Shown here piece after piece: positions 1-9,463 of a stretch of 64,000 bases of DNA. The position numbers and the translations under genes are program-made. A model generated the notes under the pieces. It searched no databases. It worked only from the letters and a program-made list of their open reading frames with translations, and had not been told where the DNA came from. This DNA comes from Limnohabitans sp. Rim8 (GTDB lineage Bacteria > Pseudomonadota > Gammaproteobacteria > Burkholderiales > Burkholderiaceae_C), in contig NZ_CAMDLM010000011.1 in the NCBI RefSeq assembly GCF_945901735.1, forward strand, positions 1 to 64,000. The letters run 5' to 3'. How positions within the stretch are numbered: the stretch's first letter is position 1; every line of letters begins with the position of its first letter.

Positions 1-134
1 CGTTTCAAGATGAGATCTGCCGGGGCCTTGAGCCCCCTAAAGAGTCGTTCAAGACCAGGACGTTGATAGGTCAGGTGTGGAAGCGCAGTAATGCGTTAAG
101 CTAACTGATACTAATTGCTCGTGCGGCTTGACCC
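1..134 (+). rRNA. 23S ribosomal RNA, 3' end (partial)
   Basis: The first about 134 bases match the conserved 3' terminus of betaproteobacterial 23S rRNA, including the stretch GCGTTAAGCTAACTGATAC and the closing CGGCTTGACCCT. The gene enters from outside the window. The 3' boundary is set by analogy with other bacteria and may be off by a few bases. It is followed about 110 bases later by 5S rRNA, so this is the distal end of an rRNA operon. Confidence 0.93.
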
Positions 135-243
135 TATAACTTTGATACAAAGTGTCAAGGTGTTTATGCCAAGGCGCATTCAAAATAAGCTGATTCGCTC
201 TATAGATTCGTTTGCACATTTTTTGTGTGTAAACAAAAAGTTA
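135..243 (+). other. 23S-5S internal transcribed spacer
   Basis: This is an AT-rich spacer of about 109 bases between the 23S and 5S genes. I see no tRNA cloverleaf or other gene in it. It presumably carries RNase processing stems, which I did not fold. Confidence 0.75.
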
Positions 244-359
244 TGCCTGATGACCATAGCGAAGTGGTCCCACTCCTTCCCATCCCGAACAGGACAGTGA
301 AACGCTTCAGCGCCGATGATAGTGCGGATTCCCGTGTGAAAGTAGGACATCGTCAGGCT
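244..359 (+). rRNA. 5S ribosomal RNA
   Basis: The sequence opens with TGCCTGATGACCATAGCG and carries the conserved loop CCCATCCCGAACAGG. It closes with ATCGTCAGGC, which pairs back to the opening GCCTGA to form helix I. Its length of about 116 nt is normal for bacterial 5S rRNA. It lies directly after the 23S end and before a strong terminator, so it is the last gene of the rRNA operon unless a distal tRNA lies elsewhere; none is visible here. Confidence 0.95.
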
Positions 360-371
360 TCTAAAAGCCCG

Positions 372-401
372 AAACGCCCCACCGACTGGTGGGGCGTTTT
401 G
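372..401 (+). terminator. Rho-independent terminator of the rRNA operon
   Basis: A perfect 12-bp stem (AAACGCCCCACC / GGTGGGGCGTTT) with a 4-nt loop is followed by T residues, 12 nt after the 5S gene. This is a textbook intrinsic terminator. It separates the rRNA operon from the catabolic operon downstream. Confidence 0.9.
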
Positions 402-468
402 CTTTGTTCGCCAGCCTTTGCATCGGCGTAATTAAAAAACATTTTTTCTTGCGAGGGTGATTACCCGA

Positions 469-497
469 TTGACTTGATGTCATTTTGCTTAAATACT
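469..497 (+). promoter_or_regulatory. Candidate sigma-70 promoter of the 2-aminobenzoate operon
   Basis: TTGACT (469-474) and AATACT (492-497) lie 17 bp apart about 65 bp upstream of the first catabolic gene. They match the -35 and -10 consensus at five and four of six positions. Just downstream TTGA-N4-TCAA forms a small dyad that could serve the MarR-type regulator of this operon. The assignment is by eye only. Confidence 0.4.
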
Positions 498-559
498 TGA
501 GACTTCAAATGTATGGGTCTAAATTTAAGTCCTGTGCTCTTCAAGCAAAGTGAGTGGAC

Positions 560-2893
560 ATGAAAATCGTATCAATTGGCGGCGGGCCATCGGGGCTTTA
601 TTTTGCGTTGCTGATGAAAAAACTCGGCGCTCACCATGACATCACAGTGGTCGAGCGCAACAAACCCTACGACACCTTTGGCTGGGGCGTGGTGTTTTCA
701 GATCAGACGCTGGAAAACATGCGTCAGTGGGACATCGAGACCGCCAATGAGGTGCAGCAAGCTTTCAACCATTGGGACGACATCGAGCTGCATTTCAAGG
801 ACCGCGTGATTCGCTCGGGAGGCCACGGCTTTGTGGGCATCGGCCGCAAGAAACTGCTCAACATCCTGCAAGAACGTTGTGAGGAATTGGGCGTCAAGCT
901 CCAGTTTGAGCAGGATGTGGAGTCGGACCTGGACTTCCCTGATGCAGACCTGATCATCGCCAGTGACGGCGTCAACTCTCGGGTTCGCAGCAGGTTACCC
1001 GAGATTTTCAAGCCCGATATCGTGACCCGTCCCAACCGTTTCATTTGGTTGGGTACCAATCGCCAATACGACGCTTTCACCTTTTTATTCGAGAAGACTG
1101 TGCACGGCTGGTTCCAAGCGCACGTCTACAAATTTGACAATCAAACATCGACCTTCATCGTTGAGTGCCCCGAGCACGTCTGGCTGGCGCACGGCCTGGA
1201 CAAAGCAGACCAAGAAGCGTCGATCGCTTTCTGCGAAAAGCTCTTTGCCAAGAACTTGCAGGGCGAAAGGTTGATGACCAACGCCCGTCACCTGCGCGGC
1301 TCAGCTTGGCTGAACTTCCAGCGCGTCAAGTGCACCAACTGGTCCACGTTCAACGGCAACAGCCATGTGGTTCTGATGGGCGATGCTGTGCACACCGCAC
1401 ACTTTGCCATCGGCTCGGGCACCAAACTTGCGCTCGAAGATGCCATCGAGTTGGTGCGACAGTTCAAAGCCTTGGGCGACACACCCGACCGTATCCCCGA
1501 GGTGCTGCAGCACTACCAAGCCGTGCGCGAGATCGATGTGATTCGCCTGCAAAACGCCGCATGGAATGCCATGGAGTGGTTTGAGGTCTGTGGCGAGCGT
1601 TATTGTGACCAGCTCGAACCCGAACAGTTCATGTACTCGATGTTGACCCGCAGCCAACGCATCAGCCACGAGAATTTGCGCCTGCGTGACAAAGAATGGC
1701 TGGAGGGCTACGAGGCCTGGTTTGCGGGGCGCACCGCCACGCCAGGCATCAGGCCGCCGATGTTCACGCCCTATACCCAGCGTTCGGTCACGCTTAAAAA
1801 CAGAGTCGTGGTTTCGCCCATGGCCCAATACATGGCAGTGGACGGCCGAGCGGGAGATGATCACCTGGTTCACCTGGGCGCACGCGCCATGGGCGGCGCG
1901 GGCTTGGTCATGGTCGAGATGACCGCGCCCAGCGCCGATGGCCGCATCACCCACGGCTGTCCAGGCCTGTGGAACGATGCACAGACAGAAGATTTCAAAC
2001 GCATCACCCACTGGGTGCATACCAAATCAGACGCCAAAATTGGTCTGCAAATCGGCCACGCCGGCCCCAAGGGTTCGAGCTGCCGTCCATGGCAAGGCCG
2101 AGGCATGGACCAGCCTGTGCCTGCCGATGACCCCGAAGGGAGCTGGCCTTTGCTGGCGGCGTCCGCCCAAGCCTATTTGCCTGACGGCGACGTCCCCCGC
2201 GCCATGAACCGTGCAGACATGGACCGCGTTACTGCCGAGTTCGTGGGCAGCACCCAGCGTGCAAACCAAGCCGGTTTTGACTGGCTCGAACTGCACTGCG
2301 CACACGGTTATTTGTTGTCGAGCTTCATCAGCCCGCTTACCAACAAGCGCACCGACGATTACGGCGGAACGCTTGAAAACCGTCTGCGTTATCCACTGGA
2401 GGTGTTCACCGCCGTGCGCGCCGCTTGGCCTGCACACTTGCCCATGTCGGTGCGCATCTCGGCGCACGACTGGGTCGAGGGCGGCATCACGCCCGCCGAT
2501 GCAGTCGAGATCGCGCGCGCCTTCAAGGCTGCAGGCGTCGACATGATCGACTGCTCTTCCGGCCAAGTGAGTGCCCAGCAAAGGCCCACCTACGGGCGTA
2601 TGTACCAAACCCCCTTCGCCGACCGAATCCGACAAGAAGCTGGAATCGCCACCATGGCAGTCGGCGCGATCTCTGAAGCCGACCATGTCAACAGCATCCT
2701 GGCCGCAGGCCGCGCCGACCTTTGCGCCGTGGCCCGTCCGCACTTGGCCAACCCGGCATGGACTTTGACCGAAGCGGCGCGCATTGGTTACAAAGACATC
2801 GCCTGGCCCCGCGCCTACGAGTCGGGCAAGCCCCAGCTCGAAGCGGGCTTTGCCCGCGAGCGCGCCCTTCAGACAGCGACCAAAGGGGACTGA
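560..2893 (+). CDS. 2-aminobenzoyl-CoA monooxygenase/reductase (salicylyl-CoA 5-hydroxylase-like fusion)
   Basis: This 777-aa protein fuses two flavoenzymes. The N-terminal half is an FAD aromatic hydroxylase: the GGGPSG dinucleotide fold at the start, DGVNSR near residue 140, and a GDAVHTAH motif in the FAD ribityl-binding region. From about residue 395 follows an Old Yellow Enzyme type FMN domain with [20 protein letters not shown] and the [13 protein letters not shown] loop. The known family member from Azoarcus evansii hydroxylates and then reduces 2-aminobenzoyl-CoA to a non-aromatic oxo-cyclohexene carboxyl-CoA. Automated pipelines often call this architecture salicylyl-CoA 5-hydroxylase/oxidoreductase. 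The neighbouring ligase, crotonase, SDR, dehydrogenase and RidA favour the aminobenzoate role. I chose ATG at 560; an in-frame GTG two codons upstream is possible. It is the first gene of the operon. Confidence 0.85.
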   Translation: MKIVSIGGGPSGLYFALLMKKLGAHHDITVVERNKPYDTFGWGVVFSDQTLENMRQWDIETANEVQQAFNHWDDIELHFKDRVIRSGGHGFVGIGRKKLLNILQERCEELGVKLQFEQDVESDLDFPDADLIIASDGVNSRVRSRLPEIFKPDIVTRPNRFIWLGTNRQYDAFTFLFEKTVHGWFQAHVYKFDNQTSTFIVECPEHVWLAHGLDKADQEASIAFCEKLFAKNLQGERLMTNARHLRGSAWLNFQRVKCTNWSTFNGNSHVVLMGDAVHTAHFAIGSGTKLALEDAIELVRQFKALGDTPDRIPEVLQHYQAVREIDVIRLQNAAWNAMEWFEVCGERYCDQLEPEQFMYSMLTRSQRISHENLRLRDKEWLEGYEAWFAGRTATPGIRPPMFTPYTQRSVTLKNRVVVSPMAQYMAVDGRAGDDHLVHLGARAMGGAGLVMVEMTAPSADGRITHGCPGLWNDAQTEDFKRITHWVHTKSDAKIGLQIGHAGPKGSSCRPWQGRGMDQPVPADDPEGSWPLLAASAQAYLPDGDVPRAMNRADMDRVTAEFVGSTQRANQAGFDWLELHCAHGYLLSSFISPLTNKRTDDYGGTLENRLRYPLEVFTAVRAAWPAHLPMSVRISAHDWVEGGITPADAVEIARAFKAAGVDMIDCSSGQVSAQQRPTYGRMYQTPFADRIRQEAGIATMAVGAISEADHVNSILAAGRADLCAVARPHLANPAWTLTEAARIGYKDIAWPRAYESGKPQLEAGFARERALQTATKGD

Positions 2894-2894
2894 G

Positions 2895-3695
2895 GTGGCC
2901 CAAAAACTGGATGACCGTCACGCCCTCATCACCGGTGCAGGCGCAGGCATCGGCGCAGCCATCGCGCTGCAGTTGGCCCAGGCGGGCTGCCGACTCACGC
3001 TCTGCGGTCGCTCGCAGGGCACCTTGCAAGCCCAGGTCGAAGCGCTGCGCGAACAAGTGCCCGATGTGACCGTGTTGATTGCGCCCATGGATGTGGCCGA
3101 TGCACACGCCGTGCAAGCCGCAGTTCAACTAGCCCACGCTCGCTTTGGCCCTGTGAACATCCTGGTCAACAACGCAGGCCAGGCGAGCAGCCAGCCCTTT
3201 GCCAAGACCGATGCTGCGATGTGGCAGCAGATGCTGAATGTCAACCTTACGGGCGCTTACCACTGCATCCAGGCGGTGTTGCCGGGCATGCTCGAAGCCG
3301 CCCAATTGGGGACACCCGGGCGCATCGTCAACATCGCCAGCACCGCGGGCCTCAAAGGCTACGCCTATGTGAGCGCCTATGTGGCGGCCAAGCACGGCGT
3401 GGTGGGCCTCACCAAGGCCCTGGCGCTGGAGTTGGCGCGCAAGGGCGTGACCGTGAACGCCATTTGCCCAGGCTACACCGAGACCGACATCGTGCATGAA
3501 GCCGTACTAAACATCGTGACTAAAACAGGCAAGACCGAAGCGCAAGCGCGCCAGGCCCTGGCCGCAGGCAACCCGCAGCAACGCCTGGTGCAGCCGAATG
3601 AAGTCGCCCAAAGCGTGTTGTGGTTGTGTGCGGCGGGCAGCGACGCGATCAACGGTCAGGCCATTGCCATTGACGGTGGGGAGTTGGCGGGATGA
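2895..3695 (+). CDS. SDR family 3-hydroxyacyl-CoA dehydrogenase-like oxidoreductase
   Basis: This 266-aa short-chain dehydrogenase has the TGAGAGIG nucleotide-binding motif near residue 15, NNAG, and the catalytic Ser and Tyr-x-x-x-Lys (SAYVAAKHG). It ends with the usual INGQAIAIDGG. It starts at GTG 2895, one base after the previous stop, with AAAGGGGA as ribosome-binding site. A longer frame opens upstream inside the preceding gene but is not needed. In the CoA-dependent aminobenzoate pathway a dehydrogenase of this kind would oxidise a hydroxyacyl-CoA formed after ring reduction. The precise substrate is inferred from context. Confidence 0.82.
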   Translation: MAQKLDDRHALITGAGAGIGAAIALQLAQAGCRLTLCGRSQGTLQAQVEALREQVPDVTVLIAPMDVADAHAVQAAVQLAHARFGPVNILVNNAGQASSQPFAKTDAAMWQQMLNVNLTGAYHCIQAVLPGMLEAAQLGTPGRIVNIASTAGLKGYAYVSAYVAAKHGVVGLTKALALELARKGVTVNAICPGYTETDIVHEAVLNIVTKTGKTEAQARQALAAGNPQQRLVQPNEVAQSVLWLCAAGSDAINGQAIAIDGGELAG

Positions 3696-4186
3696 GTGCA
3701 AGACCTGACACGGACATGGAGGTGCGAGCCCACGCCGATCACCATGCCTCGTTGCGCCTGTGGTTGCGCTTACTCTCGGCCACCACCCGCATCGAAGACA
3801 CGATCCGGCATCGACTGCGCGAGCAGTTTGGCATCACGCTGCCACGCTTTGACCTCATGGCCCAACTCGAACGTGAGCCCAAAGGCCTGTCGATGGGGGA
3901 GCTGTCGCGACGCATGATGGTCACCGGTGGCAATGTCACCAGCATCGTCGATCAGTTGGAAAAGGAACAGCTCGTGCAGCGACAACCCCAGCCAGGGGAC
4001 CGACGTGCGTATGCCGTGCACCTGACGCCAGCAGGTCGTGAGGCTTTCTCAGCGATGGCCATCGCTCACGAAAGCTGGGTCGTCGGTTTGCTGTCACCCT
4101 TGGCAACGCCACAGCAAGAGCAATTGTTCCAATTGCTGGCCACACTGAAAACCGGCCAAGCCAACCCAGCCAACTCTGCCCAATAG
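3692..4186 (+). CDS. MarR family transcriptional regulator
   Basis: This 164-aa protein has the winged-helix layout of MarR regulators: an N-terminal dimerisation helix, [19 protein letters not shown] as the helix-turn-helix, and a wing around [19 protein letters not shown]. Its ATG overlaps the SDR stop codon as ATGA, so the two are translationally coupled. MarR proteins inside aromatic CoA operons usually repress the operon and release DNA when they bind an aryl-CoA. That ligand is inferred here, not seen. Confidence 0.88.
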   Translation: MSARPDTDMEVRAHADHHASLRLWLRLLSATTRIEDTIRHRLREQFGITLPRFDLMAQLEREPKGLSMGELSRRMMVTGGNVTSIVDQLEKEQLVQRQPQPGDRRAYAVHLTPAGREAFSAMAIAHESWVVGLLSPLATPQQEQLFQLLATLKTGQANPANSAQ

Positions 4187-4223
4187 ATCCATCACACCAC
4201 CCGGCAAGACCTTAGGAGAACAA

Positions 4224-5084
4224 ATGAGCCCACGCTACCTGCCCGGCCAGCCCCACCAGCTGCCCCGTCACAACCAGCCCATGGCGGGTTACCAGCCCGA
4301 GCACTTCTTGTTGTCCGTCAAAGACGGTGTGGCCACAGTCAGCCTGAACCGCCCCGAACGCAAGAACCCGCTGTCCTTCGACTCGTATGCCGAACTGCGC
4401 GACTTCTTCCGCGCATTGCCCTACGCACCCGACATCCACGCGGTGGTCATCACCGGGGCGGGGGGCAACTTTTGCTCCGGTGGCGATGTGCACGAAATCA
4501 TCGGCCCGCTCACAAAGCTCGACATGCCGGGCCTGCTGGCCTTCACCCGCATGACGGGCGATTTGGTCAAGGCCATGCGCGCCTGCCCGCAACCCATCAT
4601 TGCCGCCATTGACGGCGTGTGCGCCGGGGCCGGGGCGATTTTGGCCATGGCGTCTGACCTGCGCTACGGCACCGAGCGCAGCAAAACTTATTTCCTGTTC
4701 AACAAGGTGGGCCTGGCCGGTTGCGACATGGGCGCGTGCGCCTTGTTGCCGCGCATCATCGGCCAGGGCCGTGCGAGCGAACTGCTGTTCACCGGGCGCG
4801 GTTTGGGCGCGCTGGAAGCCGAGCGCTGGGGTTTTTACAACCGGGTGTGCGAGGCCGACAGCGTGCTGGCCGATGCGCAGGCCATCGCCGCCCAGCTGGT
4901 GGCGGGCCCCACCTTTGCCAACGGCATCACCAAAAAAATGCTGCAACAAGAATGGAACATGGGCGTGGACGAAGCCATCGAGGCCGAAGCCCAAGCGCAG
5001 GCCATCTGCATGGCCACCAACGACTTCCACCGTGCGTACCACGCCTTTGTGGCCAAGCAAACGCCCATATTCGAAGGCGACTGA
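4224..5084 (+). CDS. Enoyl-CoA hydratase/isomerase (crotonase) family protein with unusual active site
   Basis: This 286-aa crotonase has the oxyanion-hole segments FCSGGD (83-88) and [11 protein letters not shown] (135-145). A strong AGGAGA lies 5 bp before ATG 4224. The two glutamates that add water in classical enoyl-CoA hydratases are not conserved: the first position is Ile139 and the second falls on Phe159/Asn160. Asp167 in GCDMG could act instead, as aspartates do in some crotonase isomerases, dehalogenases and hydrolases. In this operon a role in ring hydration or hydrolytic ring opening of the reduced aminobenzoyl-CoA intermediate is plausible. The family is certain; the reaction is not. 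Confidence 0.85.
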   Translation: MSPRYLPGQPHQLPRHNQPMAGYQPEHFLLSVKDGVATVSLNRPERKNPLSFDSYAELRDFFRALPYAPDIHAVVITGAGGNFCSGGDVHEIIGPLTKLDMPGLLAFTRMTGDLVKAMRACPQPIIAAIDGVCAGAGAILAMASDLRYGTERSKTYFLFNKVGLAGCDMGACALLPRIIGQGRASELLFTGRGLGALEAERWGFYNRVCEADSVLADAQAIAAQLVAGPTFANGITKKMLQQEWNMGVDEAIEAEAQAQAICMATNDFHRAYHAFVAKQTPIFEGD

Positions 5085-5087
5085 GCC

Positions 5088-6284
5088 ATGACCAACAACC
5101 CATCACAACAGCCAACACAGCACCCCGCCGAACTCGACTGGCCTTTCTTTGACGACAGCCACCGCGACTTCAAAGTGAGGCTGGACGCTTGGTGCAACGA
5201 GCACCTGGCTCACGCTAACCATGACGAAAGCCGTGACGCGGTCGACGCTGAATGCATCCGCCTGGTGCGCCTTCTGGGCGCAGGCGGTTGGCTCAAGCAT
5301 GCAGTCTCCGGCACGGCCTATGGCGCAGCATCCGACGTCATCGACACGCGTCAGCTGTGCCTGCTGCGCGAGACGCTGGCTTATCACAACGGTTTGTCGG
5401 ACTTTGCTTTTGCCATGCAGGGTCTGGGCACTGGGGCCATCAGCCTCATGGGCTCGCCTGACCAAAAGCAATGCTATCTGCCCCGCGTGGCTTCAGGCCA
5501 GGCCTTGTCGGCCTTTGCGCTCAGTGAGCCCGAGGCCGGTTCTGACGTGGCCGCCATGCAGTGCAGCGCCACCGCCACGGCAGAAGGCTATGTGCTCAAT
5601 GGCCGCAAGACCTGGATCAGCAACGGCGGCATTGCCGACTTTTATGTGGTGTTCGCCCGCACGGGCGAAGCGCCCGGGGCGCGTGGCATCACCGCTTTCA
5701 TCGTGGACGCCGACACGCCCGGCTTGACGATTGATGAACGCATCGACGTCATCGCGCCGCACCCGCTGGCCACGCTCAAGTTTGACCACTGCAAGATAGC
5801 CGCCAGCCAGCGCATTGGCGAGGCAGGCCAAGGCTTCAAGGTGGCCATGGCCACGCTCGACGTGTTCCGCACGTCGGTGGCGGCTGCCGCTTTGGGTTTT
5901 GGGCGGCGTGCGCTGCACGAGTCCATCGCCTGGGCGCGTTCTCGCAAGATGTTTGGCCAAAGCTTGGGCGACTTTCAAATCACGCAGGTCAAGATCGCGC
6001 AGATGGCCACCATGCTGGATGCCGCCACGCTCTTGACCTACCGTGCCGCATGGCTGCGCGACCAAGGCGCACGCATCACCCGCGAAGCCGCCATGGCCAA
6101 GATGACCGCCACCGAAAACGCGCAACAGATCATCGACATGGCGGTGCAGATGCACGGCGGCATGGGCGTCAAAAAAGGCGTGATGGTGGAGTCGCTGTAC
6201 CGCGAGATCCGGGCGCTGCGCATTTACGAGGGCGCGACCGAAGTGCAGCAGCTGATCATTGGCAAGGATTTGTTGAAAGGCTGA
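5088..6284 (+). CDS. Acyl-CoA dehydrogenase family protein
   Basis: This 398-aa flavoprotein carries [14 protein letters not shown] and WISNGG (FAD and acyl-CoA binding), [13 protein letters not shown], and QMHGGMGV. The catalytic base Glu381 is present in RIYEGATE. It starts 3 bp after the crotonase stop. An enzyme of this type would introduce or use an alpha,beta double bond in alicyclic or ring-opened acyl-CoA intermediates of 2-aminobenzoate degradation. The N-terminal 35 residues are polar and not strongly conserved with the family. Confidence 0.88.
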   Translation: MTNNPSQQPTQHPAELDWPFFDDSHRDFKVRLDAWCNEHLAHANHDESRDAVDAECIRLVRLLGAGGWLKHAVSGTAYGAASDVIDTRQLCLLRETLAYHNGLSDFAFAMQGLGTGAISLMGSPDQKQCYLPRVASGQALSAFALSEPEAGSDVAAMQCSATATAEGYVLNGRKTWISNGGIADFYVVFARTGEAPGARGITAFIVDADTPGLTIDERIDVIAPHPLATLKFDHCKIAASQRIGEAGQGFKVAMATLDVFRTSVAAAALGFGRRALHESIAWARSRKMFGQSLGDFQITQVKIAQMATMLDAATLLTYRAAWLRDQGARITREAAMAKMTATENAQQIIDMAVQMHGGMGVKKGVMVESLYREIRALRIYEGATEVQQLIIGKDLLKG

Positions 6285-6320
6285 TGCTTCGTTGCGTCTG
6301 CTCGGGTGAGCTGCCGAAGA

Positions 6321-6382
6321 GCCCCGGGGGCGGGAGCCTCATGCTGCGGGGGTACGCAGAAATCGGCCCCCGCCCCCGGGGC
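6321..6382. repeat. GC-only inverted repeat in the spacer before the CoA ligase gene
   Basis: A perfect 14-bp inverted repeat (6321-6334 and 6369-6382, GCCCCGGGGGCGGG and its complement) encloses a 34-nt loop in the 158-bp gap of the operon. No T-run follows, so it is not a classic terminator. It may be a degenerate repeat element, or a hairpin that protects upstream mRNA or attenuates transcription. Confidence 0.7.
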
Positions 6383-6442
6383 CCCTCGACAGCGTGGTGC
6401 GGCAAGCGCTGCACAGAAGCAACAAAAAAAGGAGACAAGAAC

Positions 6443-8113
6443 ATGAAGGACTGGAACGAACTGCTGCCCAGCAGCCACACCGATACCTTTTCGCGTGACC
6501 GGCTGCCGCCCAAAGACCAGCTGCCCGTGTTCATGGCCGACCTGCCTGAGCTCAACTACCCCGACCAAATCAACTGCGCGGTGGAACTGGTGGACCGGCA
6601 TGTGCAGGGTGGCCGTGGCGACCGCATCGCGCTGCACGGCGTGAGCGACTTCAATGCGGGCGGGGGTGACTTCAGCTGGACCTATGCCCAGCTGCAAGAC
6701 AAAAGCAAGCGCATCGCGCAGGTGTTGACGCAAGACATGGGCCTCGTGCCCGGTAACAGAATTTTGCTGCGCGGCGGCAACAGCCCCATGATGGCCGCTT
6801 GCTTGCTCGGCGCGCTCAAGGCCGGTTTGGTGGCGGTGCCGACCATGCCGCTGCTGCGTGCGGGCGAGTTGGCGCAAATCATCGATAAAGCGCAGGTCAG
6901 CGCCGCGCTGTGCGACAGCTTGTTGGCCGATGAACTGCAGCACTGCATGACACCCGGCCACGCCAGCCATGTGCCTTGCCTGAAACAGAGTGTGATGTTC
7001 CGCAGCGAAGCTGCCGATGGCCTGGAGCAGCGCATGCAGCGGCACAGCGATGCTTACACGCCACACGCCACCAACCGCGACGACGTGTGTCTGATTGCCT
7101 TCACCAGTGGCACCACGGGCAAGCCCAAGGGCACCATGCACTTTCACCGCGATGTGCTGGCCATGTGCGACCTGTTTCCGCGCCACATCCTGCGCATGAC
7201 CGAAAACGACGTGGTCTGCGGTACGCCGCCGATTGCCTTCACCTTTGGTCTGGGCGGTTTGCTGGCGTTTCCGCTGCGCTATGGCGCCAGCACCGTGCTG
7301 CTCGAAAAGCACACGCCAGAGACCTTGCTGCAGACCGTGGCCAAGTACCGCGCCACGCAGTGCTACACCGCGCCCACCCTGTACCGCCAAATGGCGACGA
7401 TGGCGGGCCAGTACGACCTGAGCAGCCTCAAGCACCCGGTGTCAGCAGGCGAGGCCTTGCCCGACGCCACCCGCCAGTTGTGGAAGCAGGCCACCGGCAT
7501 CGAGATGACCGACGGCATTGGCGGCACCGAGGTGATCCACATCTACATCTCCAGCGCGGGCCAGCAGGTGCGTGCGGGCAGCATCGGCCAGGTAGTGCCC
7601 GGCTATGTGGCGCAAATCGTGGACGACGACATGCAGCCCGTGCCGCCCGGTGTGGTGGGGCGTTTGGCGGTGCGTGGCCCCACGGGCTGCAAATACCTGG
7701 CCGACCCGCGCCAACAGGACTATGTGAAAAACGGCTGGAACCTGCCCGGCGACACCTTTGTCATGGACGCCGACGGCTACTTCAGCTACCAGGCCCGCAA
7801 CGACGACATGATCATCTCGGCCGGCTACAACATCGCCGGCCCCGAGGTCGAAGGCGCTTTGCTGCAACACCCGGCCGTGGCCGAGTGCGGCGTGGTCGGC
7901 ATGCCCGACGAAGAACGTGGCCACATCGTGCAGGCCTATGTTGTGCTCAAGCCCGGCCACACAGGCGATGCGGCCATGGAAAAAGCCTTGCAAGAGCACG
8001 TCAAAAAAACCATCGCCCCGTTCAAGTACCCGCGCAAAGTGGTGTTCATGGACGTGCTGCCGCGCACCGAAACCGGCAAACTGCAGCGCTTCAAGCTGCG
8101 TCAAATACGCTGA
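6443..8113 (+). CDS. 2-aminobenzoate-CoA ligase (benzoate-CoA ligase family)
   Basis: This 556-aa adenylate-forming enzyme has the AMP-binding P-loop TSGTTGKPKG, the GGTE motif, the YFSYQARNDDMI hinge region and the C-terminal lysine region PRTETGKLQR. It is of the benzoate/2-aminobenzoate-CoA ligase type, which converts the free acid, ATP and CoA to aryl-CoA, AMP and PPi. ATG 6443 is chosen because AAGGAG precedes it by 8 bp; a much longer open frame runs back over the dehydrogenase gene and is spurious. As the activating enzyme it feeds the monooxygenase/reductase at the head of the operon. Preference for 2-aminobenzoate over benzoate rests on context. Confidence 0.85.
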   Translation: MKDWNELLPSSHTDTFSRDRLPPKDQLPVFMADLPELNYPDQINCAVELVDRHVQGGRGDRIALHGVSDFNAGGGDFSWTYAQLQDKSKRIAQVLTQDMGLVPGNRILLRGGNSPMMAACLLGALKAGLVAVPTMPLLRAGELAQIIDKAQVSAALCDSLLADELQHCMTPGHASHVPCLKQSVMFRSEAADGLEQRMQRHSDAYTPHATNRDDVCLIAFTSGTTGKPKGTMHFHRDVLAMCDLFPRHILRMTENDVVCGTPPIAFTFGLGGLLAFPLRYGASTVLLEKHTPETLLQTVAKYRATQCYTAPTLYRQMATMAGQYDLSSLKHPVSAGEALPDATRQLWKQATGIEMTDGIGGTEVIHIYISSAGQQVRAGSIGQVVPGYVAQIVDDDMQPVPPGVVGRLAVRGPTGCKYLADPRQQDYVKNGWNLPGDTFVMDADGYFSYQARNDDMIISAGYNIAGPEVEGALLQHPAVAECGVVGMPDEERGHIVQAYVVLKPGHTGDAAMEKALQEHVKKTIAPFKYPRKVVFMDVLPRTETGKLQRFKLRQIR

Positions 8114-8161
8114 CCGTCATGGCAGACCTGTGTGAACGTCATGGCCTGAGGATTTCAGAGA

Positions 8162-8229
8162 GCATGGCGAGCCAAGCGCGGCAACCTGTCACCCAATCCG
8201 TCATTGCGAGCGAAGCGCGGCAATCCATA
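8162..8229. repeat. Dispersed repeat, GTCATTGCGAGCG-type, one good and one decayed copy
   Basis: The motif at 8200-8228 (GTCATTGCGAGCGAAGCG then GGCAATCCAT) belongs to a repeat class common in betaproteobacterial genomes. A degraded head of the same motif lies at 8162-8184. A full palindromic version of the class lies at 58077-58138 in this window. It sits between the CoA ligase and RidA genes. Confidence 0.7.
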
Positions 8230-8280
8230 TTAGATGGCCAGTTGTTCTCCATCCACACCAAAATCCATAAAGGAATCAAC

Positions 8281-8676
8281 ATGTTCAACGTCTTGCAACC
8301 CGAAGGCTGGGCACCCGCCAAAGGCTATGCCAACGGCATCGAAGCGCGTGGCCGCATGGTGTTCATCGCGGGCATGATCGGCTGGAACGGCCAGTCCCAA
8401 TTCGAGACCGACGACTTTGTGGCCCAGTGCCGCCAGGCCCTGCAAAACATCGTCGACACACTTGCGTGCGCAGGCGCAGGCCCACAGCACATGGCCCGCA
8501 TGACCTGGTACGTCAAAGACAAGAAGGAATACCTGGCACGCGGCAGAGAGCTGGGCAAGGTCTACCAGGAAGTCATCGGCAAAAACTACCCCGCTATGAC
8601 GCTGGTGCAAGTGGCCGATCTGGTGGAAGACCGGGCGCTAGTTGAGATCGAAGTCACGGCGGTGGTGCCGGAGTGA
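8281..8676 (+). CDS. RidA family enamine/imine deaminase
   Basis: This 131-aa protein of the RidA/YjgF/YER057c fold starts at ATG 8281 after AAAGGAA. It contains FIAGMIGWNG, QALQNIVDTLACAGA and the C-terminal LVEIEVTAVVP. The active-site Arg of archetypal RidA is not obvious: the strand reads LVEDRALVEIE, with Arg three residues before the usual IEVxA strand. RidA enzymes hydrolyse reactive enamines and imines. The expected product of the monooxygenase/reductase carries a ring amino group next to a double bond, i.e. an enamine, so a deaminating role in the pathway is chemically sensible. This link is inference. Confidence 0.85.
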   Translation: MFNVLQPEGWAPAKGYANGIEARGRMVFIAGMIGWNGQSQFETDDFVAQCRQALQNIVDTLACAGAGPQHMARMTWYVKDKKEYLARGRELGKVYQEVIGKNYPAMTLVQVADLVEDRALVEIEVTAVVPE

Positions 8677-8785
8677 ACAAAAAAAGCCATGGTGAGAAGC
8701 TGCAGAAAGCCTAGATTAATCGGCATTTAGGTTGTAACAGACGTTGAACTAAAGTGGCTGGAATCATCAAACTGGCCCAATACTG

Positions 8786-9205
8786 TCAGTCGAGAAATTC
8801 CATTCCTGCATATGGATGCTCGCGGCATTGCTTTAAGCGAGATGCCAAACTACCAACGTGTATTTCAAGCTTGTGACCATCAGGGTCGAGAAAGTAAAAG
8901 GAATCTCCTTCGCTGCTGTTGCTCTTCCATTCGACAACGCCTGCTTGGATAAGCTTGGCAACGAAGGTAGCGAACTTCTCAGCTGAGGCGGAGAAAGCGT
9001 AATGGGTGTAGTCAGCCGAAGGTTCCGTCAGTCTTTTGTCGTCTAGCGACAGGCACAGCCATAAGTCGCCAAGCTCAAGGTATGCCCCTTTGTTCCATGT
9101 TGCTCTTAGGCGAAACCCTAGCAACTCTCGGTAAAAAGGAATGCTCAGTTCTAACGACTGCACTGCAAGGGTTAGGTGGTTCAAGCCAGATAGCACTGTG
9201 GACAT
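8786..9205 (-). CDS. FosA-like fosfomycin thiol transferase (VOC family)
   Basis: This 139-aa vicinal-oxygen-chelate protein aligns by eye with FosA along its whole length: GLNHLTLAV at the start, [36 protein letters not shown] and the tail CREHPYAGM. The three metal ligands are His10, His68 and Glu114, and Thr12 is also kept. FosA enzymes add glutathione to the epoxide of fosfomycin. The gene is less GC-rich than its neighbours and stands alone on the minus strand between two catabolic operons, which suggests acquisition. Activity on fosfomycin itself is untested; a housekeeping VOC glutathione transferase is the alternative. Confidence 0.82.
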   Translation of the reverse strand: MSTVLSGLNHLTLAVQSLELSIPFYRELLGFRLRATWNKGAYLELGDLWLCLSLDDKRLTEPSADYTHYAFSASAEKFATFVAKLIQAGVVEWKSNSSEGDSFYFLDPDGHKLEIHVGSLASRLKQCREHPYAGMEFLD

Positions 9206-9463
9206 CCTTACTGGGTGTTGTGTTCAATCAATCCTACAGGAACACTCCCCGTGTTCCACGGTGCCCTTAGCAGCCTGATTTCTGACTGTCCGCTTTCGAT
9301 GCAAAACAGCCTTTGAGTCTTAACCCTAATCACTCACCACAGAGATCGTTAATCGATGGTTCATTAAACCTAAAGCTGAAAAGTCTTGAATACGGCCCGC
9401 CAACTTGGGGCGGGAAGGTGCTTGGTTTTGCACCGTCGATTTGCTGAAGAATGGGGCGGATTT
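9206..9463. other. Lower-GC intergenic region upstream of fosA-like gene
   Basis: This 258-bp region has no convincing gene. It contains a short hairpin at 9239-9257 (GGAACAC / GTGTTCC, 5-nt loop) about 35 bp upstream of the FosA-like start codon. Base composition is visibly more AT-rich than in the flanking operons. Confidence 0.6.

Noticed and set aside
135-243. tRNA gene in the 23S-5S spacer
   Set aside because: No acceptor stem, T-loop or anticodon arm can be formed by eye.
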